The notes: a model not told the origin generated them from the sequence alone. Shown: positions 35,261 to 44,198, numbered from the stretch's first letter. The stretch is DNA of 64,000 bases from Flavobacterium endophyticum (GCF_003634455.1 NZ_RBLC01000004.1:248001-312000); one strand, 5' to 3'. Numbers and translations are program-made.

Positions 35261-35357
35261 AAGGCGCGCTCTCCAATAATTTCATGAAAATTTATCATCA
35301 TAGTTTTATTCAGTGAAAATTATTACGTTATACAGATTTAGCAAGGAGGGCCTCCTA
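35261..35357. ncRNA. Weaker related element D
   Basis: GCTCTCC (35268-35274) can pair with GGAGGGC (35345-35351), one G-T. The interior has CATAGTTTTATT at 35299-35310, similar to the loop motif of A-C. The right arm is itself part of the palindrome AGGAGG-G-CCTCCT (35344-35356). This is much less certain than A-C. Confidence 0.25.
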
Positions 35358-35433
35358 TTTTTTAGCACAACATTTATATTCTTAGGATATAAAAATTTGA
35401 GATTTTAAAAACCTAACGCCATAAGGAAGTGAC

Positions 35434-35464
35434 TTTGTACGCACGTCTTTATGGTTTATTTATT
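35434..35464 (+). promoter_or_regulatory. Possible promoter of the GEVED adhesin gene
   Basis: TTTG at 35434-35437, then 19 nt, then TATTTATT (35457-35464). The -7 box has two mismatches to TAnnTTTG. It lies about 70 nt before the start codon. Confidence 0.35.
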
Positions 35465-35536
35465 TACACTATAAAAATACCCAACTTATAGCACTGCTGT
35501 GGTGCTTGTTTACTTTAATCAATTTATACTTAAAAA

Positions 35537-38500
35537 ATGAAAAATTTTACCCAACCTCATCGGAAGAAATTCCGAACCAAACAATGGCTGACCTTGCTGT
35601 ACTGTCTGGGCATGAGTATCTTTCTCTATGCTTATTCGGGTCCAAGGCCAGACAATTACACTGCAGAAACTGGCTCACTCGCCTACTGTACTCCTGCCGC
35701 TACAGGAACATCCTACTATATTAAGGATTTTTCAACTACAGGAGCTACCCAAAATATCTCTAACCTTAGTTCTGGAATGGGAACCGGAGGCTATTCCGAC
35801 CAAACAGCTAGGATCGTTCGCCAAGCGGCCAGCGGAACCATTAATTTCTCCGTAGCCTACAGCAGCGGTACTTATGGCCTTGCTATCTGGGTAGACTGGA
35901 ACGGCGACACTACTTTTGATACCTCAGAAAGAGTATACCGTACTTCAGCTTACGGCTCATCTGCATCAGGAACCATCACGATTCCTGCAACAACAGCAGT
36001 CGGAAGCTATAGAATGAGAGTGTTGGCCGATTACAATAAAGCCGATCCTGAAAATCCATGTACCTTCAACTCTGGAAATGGCGAAGCAGAAGACTATACG
36101 CTTGACGTAACAAGTCCTCCTAACTGCCTGCCTCCTTCTGACTTAGGAATAGGAAACGTGACCTTTACAGGAGCACAGTTTTCTTGGCTAAGCGAAGGAA
36201 CTGTATTTGACGTAGAATACGGACCTGCCGGATTCGCTCAAGGAACGGGAACCATGGCATCATCTGTCGGAAATCCTTACGACGTTTCTGGACTGACAGC
36301 TGATACTGCTTACCAATATTATGTACGCAAAGACTGCGGAGCAGGAGATAAAAGTGTATGGGCTGGCCCGTTCCGTTTCTTTACCGGATACTGCCTTCCT
36401 GCAGCGACTTCAACTAGCTACTTTATCAATAGCTTCACCACTACGGGAGGTTTTGCCAATATCACTAATACGGGCACGACTATAGGAACCGGAGGCTATT
36501 CTAACTTCGCGGCTCAGAAAGTAAGCCACTTCGAGGGCGGAGCTGTAAACTTCAGCGCAGCCTATAGCGGCGGCTCTGGATTTGCCATCTGGGTAGACTG
36601 GAACAACAATATGGCATTCGAGACTGGCGAAAGAATGTTCACTACGACTGCCTACGGATCGTCTGCAACAGGAAGCTTTACCGTTCCTGCCGGGACTCCT
36701 GTCGGAAACTACCGCATGAGAATCCGTATGGATTATAACAATAGCGGTCCATCTGACGCTTGTACCTTTACTTCTGGCAACGGAGAGGCAGAAGACTATA
36801 CTTTTGAGGTAGTCACTCCTCCATCCTGTCTTCCTCCAACGGAACTAGGTGCCGGAAACATAACTTTTACGACAGCACAATTTTCTTGGCTGGGCGAAGG
36901 AACCGTGTTTGACGTAGAATACGGACCTGCCGGATTTACGCAAGGCACGGGAACCATGGCTTCGTCTGTAGCCAATCCTTATGATGCGTCTGGACTGACT
37001 GCTGATACTTCGTACCAATATTATGTACGCAGGGCCTGCAGCAGCACAGATAAGAGCCCATGGGCAGGACCGTTCCGTTTCTATACCGGATACTGCCTTC
37101 CTGCCGCCACGGGAACAACTAACTATATCAAGGATTTTTCTACTACAGGAGGCTTTTCTAACATCAGCAACCTGAATACAACCCAAGGTACTGGCGGCTA
37201 TTCTAACTTTGCTCCCCAAAAGGTAAGCCATTATGAAGGCGGCGCTGTAAATTTCAGTGCAGTATACAACAGCGGAACCTTCGGTCTTGCGATCTGGATT
37301 GACTGGAACAAAAACTTGGTTTTCGAGTCTACTGAAAGAATGTTTAATACTACAGGATACAGCTCATCGCAAAACGGAACCATCACGATTCCTGCGGGAA
37401 CGCCGGTGGGCAATTACCGCATGAGGGTATTGGCCGACTATAACAAAGACAATCCTGAAAATCCGTGCGGCTTTAACTCAGGCAACGGAGAGGTAGAGGA
37501 CTATACTTTTGAGGTAGTTACTCCTCCTACTTGCATGCCTCCGACAGAACTAGGAGCCGGAAACGTAACCTTTACGACAGCACAATTCTCTTGGCTGGGC
37601 GAAGGAACAATCTTTGACGTAGAATACGGCCCTGCCGGATTCACGCCAGGTACGGGAACTATGGCATCATCTGTTGGAAACCCTTACGACGTTTCTGGAC
37701 TGACTGCTGATACTTCGTACCAATATTATGTACGCAGAGACTGCGGAGCCGGAGACAAGAGCCCGTGGGCAGGTCCGTTCCGTTTCTATACGGGTCCTTG
37801 CCGTTTTGCAGCAACTTCTACAAGCTACTTTATCAAAGACTTTACTACGACCGGAGGATTCCTGAACATCAGCAATACTGCTACAGGCATCGGAACCGGA
37901 GGCTACTCTAACTTTGCTGCCATGAAAGTACAGCAGTCTGAAGGCGGAACAATCAACTTCAGCGCAGCTTATAGCGGCGGTTCTGGATTTGCCATCTGGG
38001 TAGACTGGAACAAGAACATGGCATTTGAAGCTGACGAAAGAGTATTCAATACGACAGCCTACGGTGCTGCAGCAACTGGAAACTTCACGATTCCGGCCGG
38101 AACTGCCTTGGGCAGCTACCGCATGAGAATCATGATGGACTACAACAGCAGCACCCCGACCACGCCTTGCGCGCCAAGCTCTGGCAACGGAGAAGGAGAA
38201 GACTACACAGTTGAAGTAGTAACGCCTCCGTCTTGCCTGCCTCCTACAAATCTTACGGTAGGAAACATGACGCCTACAGCAGCACAATTGACTTGGACAA
38301 GTACAGGAACATTGTTTGACGTAGAATATGGCCCTGCCGGATTCACGCCAGGTACTGGAACCATGACAACAGGAACTGCCAATCCTTTAAACATTTCAGG
38401 ACTTACGGCAGAGACTGCCTACCAGTTCTATGTACGTAGAGACTGCGGTACCGACGGCAAGAGCGCCTGGGCTGGACCGTTCCGTTTCTTTACCGGATAC

Positions 38501-39940
38501 TGCACGCCTGCTGCGACTTCTACAAGCTATTTTATCAGCAGCTTCACTACAACCGGAGGATCTGCAAATATCAACAATACCGGCACGACTATCGGAACCG
38601 GAGGCTATTCTAACTTTACGGCCATGAAAGTGCAGCAATACGAAGGGGCTTCTGTCAGCTTCAGCGCTGCCTATAGCGGCGGCTCTGGATTCTCAATCTG
38701 GATCGACTGGAACAACAATATGGCTTTTGAAGCTACAGAAAGAGTATTTACTACTGCAGCTTATGGAGCTGCTGCCACTGGAAGCATTACCGTTCCGGCT
38801 ACGACTCCTGTAGGAAACTATAGGATGAGAATCCGTATGGACTATAACAACAATGCTCCTGCCGATGCCTGCGGCTTTAACTCAGGCAACGGAGAAGCAG
38901 AAGACTATACCTTTGAAGTAGTTACTCCTCCATCATGTCCTGCACCGACAGGCGGGGCAGCCGGAAACCTTACTACTGCTACAGCACAGCTGACATGGGT
39001 AAGCAGCGGAACGTCGTTTGACGTAGAATACGGCCCTAGAGGATTTACGCAAGGCACGGGAACAATGGCAACTGCTGTAGCACAGCCGCATACCATTTCT
39101 GGACTTACTGCCAATACAGCCTACCAGTTCTACGTACGCAGAAACTGTGGTGCCGGAGACCTAAGCAATTGGGCAGGACCGTTCTCTTTCACGACGGCTT
39201 GCGGAACACAGACTGTTCCCTACTTGCTTGACTTTAACGAGGTAACAGTTCCTGCATTGCCGTTATGTACGTCTATCCAAAATGCCGGAACTGGAAATAA
39301 CTGGAAAACCGACAACGTAAACGGATGGGGCTTTGCTTCGAAAGTCTTGAACTACAGCTACAATTCGACAAACCCGGCTAATGCTTGGTTCTATACGAAC
39401 GGAATCCAATTAGAAGCGGGAACAAACTATACGCTGAAATTCCAATACGGAAACAGCGGTAATACGAATTATGTAGAAAGACTAAAAGTCAACATAGCTG
39501 CTTCTGCCGATTATAATGCGATGACAAGAAATATCGTAGACTATCCGGCCATCACAAACAACACGCCGCTAGAATCGTCTACTACCTTCACGGTAGAAAC
39601 AAGCGGTGTGTATTATCTAGGATTCAACGCCTACTCTATCACAGACAGGGCTCAGATTTATGTAGATAATATTGCGGTTGACGTATCGCTTTCTACTCCG
39701 GACTTCGAAACAGCTGCTTTCAAAGCATATCCGAACCCGGTAAAAGGCATACTGAATCTTTCGTATACGAAAAACATCACTGATGTTGCGGTATTCAACT
39801 TAATTGGACAGCAGGTAATCGCCAAGCCGATTAATGCTGACAATGGCCAAATTGATATGTCAAGCCTGCCAGCTGGTACGTATCTGGTAAAAGTAACTGC
39901 CGACAATGCAGTGAAGACCGTCAAGATCATAAAAGAATAG
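35537..39940 (+). CDS. Large secreted adhesin: five GEVED/fibronectin-III repeats and T9SS sorting domain
   Basis: This 1467-aa protein has an N-terminal export signal around residues 17-34 (QWLTLLYCLGMSIFLYAY). From residue 50 there are five tandem blocks of 233-235 residues. Each is a GEVED domain (AIWVDWN..., SGNGEAEDYT) followed by a fibronectin type III domain (FDVEYGPAGF, AYQYYVRRDCG, WAGPFRF). A jelly-roll-like region follows (about 1220-1385), then the type A sorting domain (KAYPNPVKGILNLSY to VKTVKIIKE). The last directs export by the type IX secretion system and surface attachment or release. Ligand unknown. Repeat boundaries in DNA are near 35684, 36389, 37091, 37796, 38498 and 39197. 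Confidence 0.93.
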   Translation: MKNFTQPHRKKFRTKQWLTLLYCLGMSIFLYAYSGPRPDNYTAETGSLAYCTPAATGTSYYIKDFSTTGATQNISNLSSGMGTGGYSDQTARIVRQAASGTINFSVAYSSGTYGLAIWVDWNGDTTFDTSERVYRTSAYGSSASGTITIPATTAVGSYRMRVLADYNKADPENPCTFNSGNGEAEDYTLDVTSPPNCLPPSDLGIGNVTFTGAQFSWLSEGTVFDVEYGPAGFAQGTGTMASSVGNPYDVSGLTADTAYQYYVRKDCGAGDKSVWAGPFRFFTGYCLPAATSTSYFINSFTTTGGFANITNTGTTIGTGGYSNFAAQKVSHFEGGAVNFSAAYSGGSGFAIWVDWNNNMAFETGERMFTTTAYGSSATGSFTVPAGTPVGNYRMRIRMDYNNSGPSDACTFTSGNGEAEDYTFEVVTPPSCLPPTELGAGNITFTTAQFSWLGEGTVFDVEYGPAGFTQGTGTMASSVANPYDASGLTADTSYQYYVRRACSSTDKSPWAGPFRFYTGYCLPAATGTTNYIKDFSTTGGFSNISNLNTTQGTGGYSNFAPQKVSHYEGGAVNFSAVYNSGTFGLAIWIDWNKNLVFESTERMFNTTGYSSSQNGTITIPAGTPVGNYRMRVLADYNKDNPENPCGFNSGNGEVEDYTFEVVTPPTCMPPTELGAGNVTFTTAQFSWLGEGTIFDVEYGPAGFTPGTGTMASSVGNPYDVSGLTADTSYQYYVRRDCGAGDKSPWAGPFRFYTGPCRFAATSTSYFIKDFTTTGGFLNISNTATGIGTGGYSNFAAMKVQQSEGGTINFSAAYSGGSGFAIWVDWNKNMAFEADERVFNTTAYGAAATGNFTIPAGTALGSYRMRIMMDYNSSTPTTPCAPSSGNGEGEDYTVEVVTPPSCLPPTNLTVGNMTPTAAQLTWTSTGTLFDVEYGPAGFTPGTGTMTTGTANPLNISGLTAETAYQFYVRRDCGTDGKSAWAGPFRFFTGYCTPAATSTSYFISSFTTTGGSANINNTGTTIGTGGYSNFTAMKVQQYEGASVSFSAAYSGGSGFSIWIDWNNNMAFEATERVFTTAAYGAAATGSITVPATTPVGNYRMRIRMDYNNNAPADACGFNSGNGEAEDYTFEVVTPPSCPAPTGGAAGNLTTATAQLTWVSSGTSFDVEYGPRGFTQGTGTMATAVAQPHTISGLTANTAYQFYVRRNCGAGDLSNWAGPFSFTTACGTQTVPYLLDFNEVTVPALPLCTSIQNAGTGNNWKTDNVNGWGFASKVLNYSYNSTNPANAWFYTNGIQLEAGTNYTLKFQYGNSGNTNYVERLKVNIAASADYNAMTRNIVDYPAITNNTPLESSTTFTVETSGVYYLGFNAYSITDRAQIYVDNIAVDVSLSTPDFETAAFKAYPNPVKGILNLSYTKNITDVAVFNLIGQQVIAKPINADNGQIDMSSLPAGTYLVKVTADNAVKTVKIIKE
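35684..39196 (+). repeat. Five ~700-bp in-frame tandem repeats within the adhesin gene
   Basis: Periods are 705, 702, 705, 702 and 699 bp, all multiples of three. Long stretches are nearly identical at the DNA level, for example the segments around FDVEYGPAGF and WAGPFRF. Such arrays can gain or lose units by recombination and can also confuse assembly. Confidence 0.9.
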
Positions 39941-40020
39941 TTTAGGTTTCTTTTTGAGAATGGGCATGTATATTTTATATGCGTCCGAACATTAAGGTCG
40001 GTGGTAGTAGATCTTAATGC

Positions 40021-40058
40021 TAGAAAGCACTTCAAGTTTTGAAGTGCTTTCTTTTTTT
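40021..40058 (+). terminator. Strong intrinsic terminator of the adhesin gene
   Basis: A fourteen-pair perfect stem (AGAAAGCACTTCAA / TTGAAGTGCTTTCT) with loop GTT, then eight T. Confidence 0.92.
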
Positions 40059-40074
40059 ATAGCATAAGCCAATT

Positions 40075-40569
40075 TTATTCGTAAGATCTATAGTTGATAT
40101 ACAAGACACATTGAGGAAGTATCTTTTTCATCTCCGCCACATACTCTAATAAAATCTCCTCGTTCTCTTCTTCTGAAGAAACATACAGCTCTTTGAGTTT
40201 TTGGAGCTGGAATAAGCCAGGCAGGTCTTTGAGTCCGATTTTTGTCTTTACGAGATCCAGATACACTAGATCGACCAGCTGGTTCAGGTACGGCACGCTT
40301 TCGTTGGTAATATCCTTATGGTCCCGTAAGGTAAGTTCTGAAAGGCTGGCAATCTTGCTGATATGCCTTACTCCTTCATCCGTAATATTGGTAAATTTCA
40401 GATAAATTCCATGGATGGTCGGAATCCTGGAAGTCAGATACTCTAAAAACTGATCGTCTGTTTCTGAATCGATCGATTTATAGCCGCTGATTTCGAGCGG
40501 AATGTCTGCCAGCTTGGAAATGCCAAAATTGTTTTTCCAAAAATGTTTTTCTTTTCCTTTTAAATGCAT
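40075..40569 (-). CDS. Leucine-rich-repeat-like protein
   Basis: This 164-aa cytoplasmic-looking protein has no signal peptide. Its central part has LRR-like repeats of the RNase-inhibitor style: GIYLKFTNITDEGVRHISKI, SLSELTLRDHKDITNESVPY and VDLVYLDLVKTKIGLKDL. It ends in IKKILPQ-like helix and VLYINYRSYE. It probably mediates protein binding; the partner is unknown. It is the last gene of a minus-strand run of five that starts at 43340, converging on the adhesin gene. Confidence 0.7.
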   Translation of the reverse strand: MHLKGKEKHFWKNNFGISKLADIPLEISGYKSIDSETDDQFLEYLTSRIPTIHGIYLKFTNITDEGVRHISKIASLSELTLRDHKDITNESVPYLNQLVDLVYLDLVKTKIGLKDLPGLFQLQKLKELYVSSEEENEEILLEYVAEMKKILPQCVLYINYRSYE

Positions 40570-40592
40570 GGCCTATCCTGTGGGATAATTTG

Positions 40593-40964
40593 CTATTCCT
40601 CTTTAAACCGCAGTTCGGCATAAAAAAGAATGCCATTTAAAATAATGTCCTTGATATCCTTATACTTTTTTGCCTCTTTTTCTTCTCCCATGCAATCAAA
40701 CTTTTTGCTTTCGTAAAAATAGGTAGCCGTATTGCCATATCCATCGCCTTCTTGTATGTTAATGGAAACGATGCGCTCCAATTTCATCACAGAAAACTTT
40801 TCGCTTGCCACGATAACGCCGTTTTTTTGGATGTTATAGCTGCCTTTATAATCAGAGCCTTCGCTGGTGACATGATCAATGCTAACAGTATAAGCTCCAG
40901 AAGTTACGCTTTGTGCAGTGGCTGCACACGCCATAAAATAAATAATGATAAAAAGTTTGTTCAT
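40593..40964 (-). CDS. Secreted hypothetical protein
   Basis: This 123-aa protein has a signal peptide (MNKLFIIIYFMACAATAQ). The mature part is a small beta-rich domain (GAYTVSIDHVTSEGSDYKGS, IVSINIQEGDGYGNTATYFY) with a lone Cys and a helical end. No family is recognised. The upstream leader contains AACCAAACC, similar to other leaders in this window. It is 23 nt upstream of the LRR gene on the same strand. Confidence 0.6.
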   Translation of the reverse strand: MNKLFIIIYFMACAATAQSVTSGAYTVSIDHVTSEGSDYKGSYNIQKNGVIVASEKFSVMKLERIVSINIQEGDGYGNTATYFYESKKFDCMGEEKEAKKYKDIKDIILNGILFYAELRFKEE

Positions 40965-40996
40965 GATTTTAAGGTTTGGTTATTAAAACGAAGTAC

Positions 40997-41518
40997 CTAT
41001 TCAATTATTCCGTAAGTCAGCTCTCCAGTATTATTTGAATTGCTAAAATACGTCCGAAAGCTATTTTTATTTCTCGATTTCCTCCATATATAATGTGTTA
41101 CTGTTGAGCCAAGTATCTCAAAATTATCTATTTTGGATTTATATTTTTTATCCTTCAATTCTTTTTCGATCAAACTGGTGTTTGCTGCTCCATAAAAATC
41201 ATACGTCACTTCTACGATTTTTTTGTTCTTTCCGTAGAGAATCTCAATTTTTTCAAGTTCCCCTTCATTCTCTAGATAAAATGAAAAGACTAGTTCTTCT
41301 TCAATTTCAACTCCTGATTTAAGATATTCCGTCTTTTCGACTTTATCGGTATCAAAATGCTTATTTTCCATATAAGAAACGATGTTCTCTCTTGTGGTGT
41401 TATGAAAAATATCATTGACCAGTGCCAATTTCTCATTTTCGAATTTTTCTTGTGAAAAAGAAAAAGTCGTAATAAGCAGAAAGCTTATAGCTAAAAATAA
41501 TTTGGATTGAATTTTCAT
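40997..41518 (-). CDS. Secreted hypothetical protein
   Basis: This 173-aa protein has a signal peptide (MKIQSKLFLAISFLLITTFS, cleavage after FSQ). The mature protein is Lys/Glu-rich and begins with a helix (EKFENEKLALVNDIFHNT), followed by beta strands (KIVEVTYDFYGAANTSL, VTHYIWRKSRNKNSF). No family is recognised. It lies between two other small secreted proteins on the same strand. Confidence 0.6.
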   Translation of the reverse strand: MKIQSKLFLAISFLLITTFSFSQEKFENEKLALVNDIFHNTTRENIVSYMENKHFDTDKVEKTEYLKSGVEIEEELVFSFYLENEGELEKIEILYGKNKKIVEVTYDFYGAANTSLIEKELKDKKYKSKIDNFEILGSTVTHYIWRKSRNKNSFRTYFSNSNNTGELTYGIIE

Positions 41519-41578
41519 AATTTAAATGGTTTAATTCATTTTATTTTGTTCGGGTGCCAAAGTATTTATTTAGACAGC

Positions 41579-42091
41579 CTAAGAGCTTGCAAGATCCTGA
41601 AACAGTTCTTCTAGCTGGTCGTAGATCTCATACCCGTCACTGCCTTTCATCATGATATACATGACTACCATATTCGATTTATCTCGCGTCGTGCTGCCGC
41701 CCTGTACGCTGGTTATTTCCACATCATTGTTTCCTTCGAGCGTAAGGGCGAACAAAAAGGCCTTGTTGCCTCGTTCTTTGTCTACCTCATCGTTCAGGCT
41801 CACTTCTTCAATCTTTTTCGGGTCGAAAGAATATGTGATGGTAAGATCTTCATAAGCGCTTCCCCAGGAAGTTACGCTGGTAAAAGAGACCCATCCCTTT
41901 TTAGAGGCGTGTTCTGAAAAATTCATGTACGTATGCGTCAGGTGTGACGGACTGCTATCGCCAGTCCTAATACGCACGTTTTTTACATTTTGGAGCAGCC
42001 CGTTGATATCTTTGATAATTTCTGATCTGCTTTGCGCTAGAAGGTTGAACGAGCTTGCAACCAATAGGAGTACCAATACTTTTGTTTTCAT
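41579..42091 (-). CDS. Secreted hypothetical protein
   Basis: This 170-aa protein has a signal peptide (MKTKVLVLLLVASSFNLLAQ). The mature domain alternates strands and helices (GWVSFTSVTSWGSAYEDLTI, KAFLFALTLEGNNDVEITSV) and ends with an acidic helix (YDQLEELFQDLAS). The family is unknown. It sits 43 nt from the beta-propeller gene upstream on the same strand. Confidence 0.6.
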   Translation of the reverse strand: MKTKVLVLLLVASSFNLLAQSRSEIIKDINGLLQNVKNVRIRTGDSSPSHLTHTYMNFSEHASKKGWVSFTSVTSWGSAYEDLTITYSFDPKKIEEVSLNDEVDKERGNKAFLFALTLEGNNDVEITSVQGGSTTRDKSNMVVMYIMMKGSDGYEIYDQLEELFQDLASS

Positions 42092-42134
42092 AATTTTAGG
42101 GGGTTAGTTAAATTTAGTTGTACTTTTTTTACGT

Positions 42135-43340
42135 CTATTTTCTATTCTTCTTATTTTTTAATTTTTCCTGCGCTGCTTTTGCCGCTTCGATCTTTTTCGG
42201 ATCCACAGGTTTCGGATTGTTTATTTCCCATTGTCTTTCTGCCTGAACCCGCAGCCTATCTGCTGTTTGCTGATCCGGTTCAAAGTCCAGTCCATACAGC
42301 TGTCCATCGTTTTTAGAGATCAGCCAGATGGCCCTGCCGTCTACCCTAACCTGATGCGGATTCCATCTGGTCAAATCGAGCCTCCGCAGCAGCTTGTTGT
42401 TTTTAAAATCATAATGGATGAGCTGTTTTTGGCAATACAGCCAGACGCTTTCAGCATTGGTTGTCAGGATAGCGCCAGCGTCATCGGGATCAAAATACGG
42501 TTCTTCAAATAGTGTTTCTAAAGCTAGTGAAGCTATTTTTCTTTTGTTAGTGCCAAGCACCAAAAGCTGCTTCTCGCTTAAAATAAAAGTGTGGCTCTGG
42601 GTTCTCTTGACCTGATGCTCCAGAGGGTCTATCTTATTCTTCCTTAAAAAGTCTGGCATAATTTCTTTGCCATCATGTGTCAGGAATTTATATTCTTTTA
42701 CAAAAACTTCGACCGTATCGATATAGGTATGCTTGCGGGCTTTTCCTTTTAGCAGATTTCCGCTGTAGTCTGTTTCAAACCAGTTGTCGTCTTCCGCATT
42801 AGCAATAATTCGGTCTGGGCGGTACGCAGGCGCTACCTCAGCCCCATGTCCTATGTTTTTCTGCCAGAGCGTCTTGTCTTCTTGAAAATCGTATGCCACT
42901 AATTTTCCGCCATCCCACAAAACCGTACAATACATCCTGCCATTGGCAAAATAGGGCTCTGATTGTAGCGATTCAAAAGGAAGCTCCTTACGTTTTGCTC
43001 CCGTATTCAAGTCGTATTGCGCCACTCTTGTCCGTCCCTTTTCATAATTTCCATAGAAAAAGGCATCATTGTGCAGATAGGGCGGAGTATTCGATTTCCA
43101 GCCTGTATAAATTTCCCAGACCGGCTGCAAGCTTGTCTTATCGATAGCATAGATTTTATAATCGGCAGCGTTGAAAAGAACCTTGTCGGCAGCAATGACA
43201 AGGGAAGCCGAGAGCGAAGTGGTCTCGAAGTTTTTAACTACACTATTGGATTTGTAAATTTCAGTCTGCGAAAAAGCCGCCGTGCCAGCCAAAAGCAGGG
43301 CATATCGCAACGAATAAGAAAGAAAGCTCGCTTTTAGCAT
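42135..43340 (-). CDS. Secreted PQQ-like beta-propeller protein
   Basis: This 401-aa protein has an N-terminal signal sequence (LRYALLLAGTAAFSQ). Repeating blades of the PQQ/quinoprotein-like type follow (AADYKIYAIDKTSLQPVWEI, DLNTGAKRKELPFESL, AYDFQEDKTLWQKNIGHGAE). The protein ends in a strongly basic coiled tail (KIEAAKAAQEKLKNKKNRK). No PQQ-ligand residues can be assigned, so a scaffold or binding role is more likely than dehydrogenase activity. It heads the minus-strand run that continues to 40075. Confidence 0.7.
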   Translation of the reverse strand: MLKASFLSYSLRYALLLAGTAAFSQTEIYKSNSVVKNFETTSLSASLVIAADKVLFNAADYKIYAIDKTSLQPVWEIYTGWKSNTPPYLHNDAFFYGNYEKGRTRVAQYDLNTGAKRKELPFESLQSEPYFANGRMYCTVLWDGGKLVAYDFQEDKTLWQKNIGHGAEVAPAYRPDRIIANAEDDNWFETDYSGNLLKGKARKHTYIDTVEVFVKEYKFLTHDGKEIMPDFLRKNKIDPLEHQVKRTQSHTFILSEKQLLVLGTNKRKIASLALETLFEEPYFDPDDAGAILTTNAESVWLYCQKQLIHYDFKNNKLLRRLDLTRWNPHQVRVDGRAIWLISKNDGQLYGLDFEPDQQTADRLRVQAERQWEINNPKPVDPKKIEAAKAAQEKLKNKKNRK

Positions 43341-43442
43341 GATACTGTTTTACGTTTAGGCCGTCCTTTATTTTAACAAAACTAGTACAAATACAAACTT
43401 CATAAAATACCCCTAAAGGGGTATTCTTTGCGATTGCGAAAC

Positions 43443-44198
43443 TTAAATAAGTCCTTGGAGGATGCTGTTTTTTATCAGCTCTACCGTATTTTTGGAGTCG
43501 GACTTTGCCAAGATATTCTTGCGGTGTTTTTTGACCGTTAGCGGACTAATAAATAGTTTTGCTGCTATTTCATTATTATTTAGCCCGTTGCCTAGGAGTC
43601 GGATAATATCAATTTCCCGTTTCGAAAATTCGATGCTGTCCCCGTCATTTTCATCCAGGCTTAGATTCATAAAAGAAGGCTCTCCGTGCAAGCCGATAAG
43701 CGAAATCTTATAGGTATTAAAATTAGTGAGGTGGTCGATACGGGTGTGAATGTTGAGCGATTTTCCGTAGCCTCCGTCGTCATCCATAGTGAGCATCAAG
43801 GCTTGGTGGTTAAATAAGGCATACTCGCCATTGTGCAGCCTGCCCCTGTGGCAATAGCTTATCTTATAGCTCATCAGTTTATCACGGCTTATGTTTTCTG
43901 AAAAAAAACGGGTCAGAAAAGCTTCGGCCTTTACGACAAAATCTAAATCTTCTGGATGGATTGCGCCCAGTATATGATTAAATGTGGTATCCTCCTGATC
44001 AAATCCATGCATCTGGTAGAGCGCCGGACTGATGTGCGAAAGCGACATGTCGAAAAAATCAATAATGTAAAAATAAAACGGACCCGTGCTGATAATCGAA
44101 TTCGTCAGGTCGTCAAACGAAATGGGATGCGACGATGTGGTTCTGGTGGTTCTGTTAGAAAGCCAGACATTATGAAGATTTTGTATTTCAGCGTCCAT
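43443..44198 (-). CDS. PAS-type LuxR family transcriptional regulator
   Basis: This 251-aa protein has an N-terminal PAS-like region (FYFYIIDFFDMSLSHISPAL, then FNHILGAIHPEDLDFVVKAE). The C-terminal LuxR helix-turn-helix contains FSKREIDIIRLLGNGLNNNE, IAAKLFISPLTVKKHRKNIL and AKSDSKNTVELIKN. It probably binds a small molecule or senses redox and controls genes directly. ATG 44198 is preferred; an ATG 25 codons upstream would add a hydrophobic stretch (IFLIYFMLICLPN) unusual for this family, though a membrane-tethered form cannot be excluded. The gene lies 163 nt from a 21-bp repeat array. Confidence 0.8.
   Translation of the reverse strand: MDAEIQNLHNVWLSNRTTRTTSSHPISFDDLTNSIISTGPFYFYIIDFFDMSLSHISPALYQMHGFDQEDTTFNHILGAIHPEDLDFVVKAEAFLTRFFSENISRDKLMSYKISYCHRGRLHNGEYALFNHQALMLTMDDDGGYGKSLNIHTRIDHLTNFNTYKISLIGLHGEPSFMNLSLDENDGDSIEFSKREIDIIRLLGNGLNNNEIAAKLFISPLTVKKHRKNILAKSDSKNTVELIKNSILQGLI

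Larger units (their letters stand above)
34458..35536. other. 1.08-kb intergenic region with covarying stem elements
   Basis: No open frame here looks like a gene. The first 320 nt are AT-rich without clear structure apart from a small hairpin at 34704-34721 (AACAATC, loop, GGTTGTT). From 34781 to about 35357 there are three clear and one weaker stem-closed elements, listed separately. The last 180 nt should contain the promoter of the adhesin gene and another copy of the shared loop motif (35451-35460). Confidence 0.7.

Noticed and set aside
34781..35357. Integron-type attC sites or cassette array
   Set aside because: Arms lack the RYYYAAC/GTTRRRY core sites, there are no cassette genes between elements, and no integrase is in the window.
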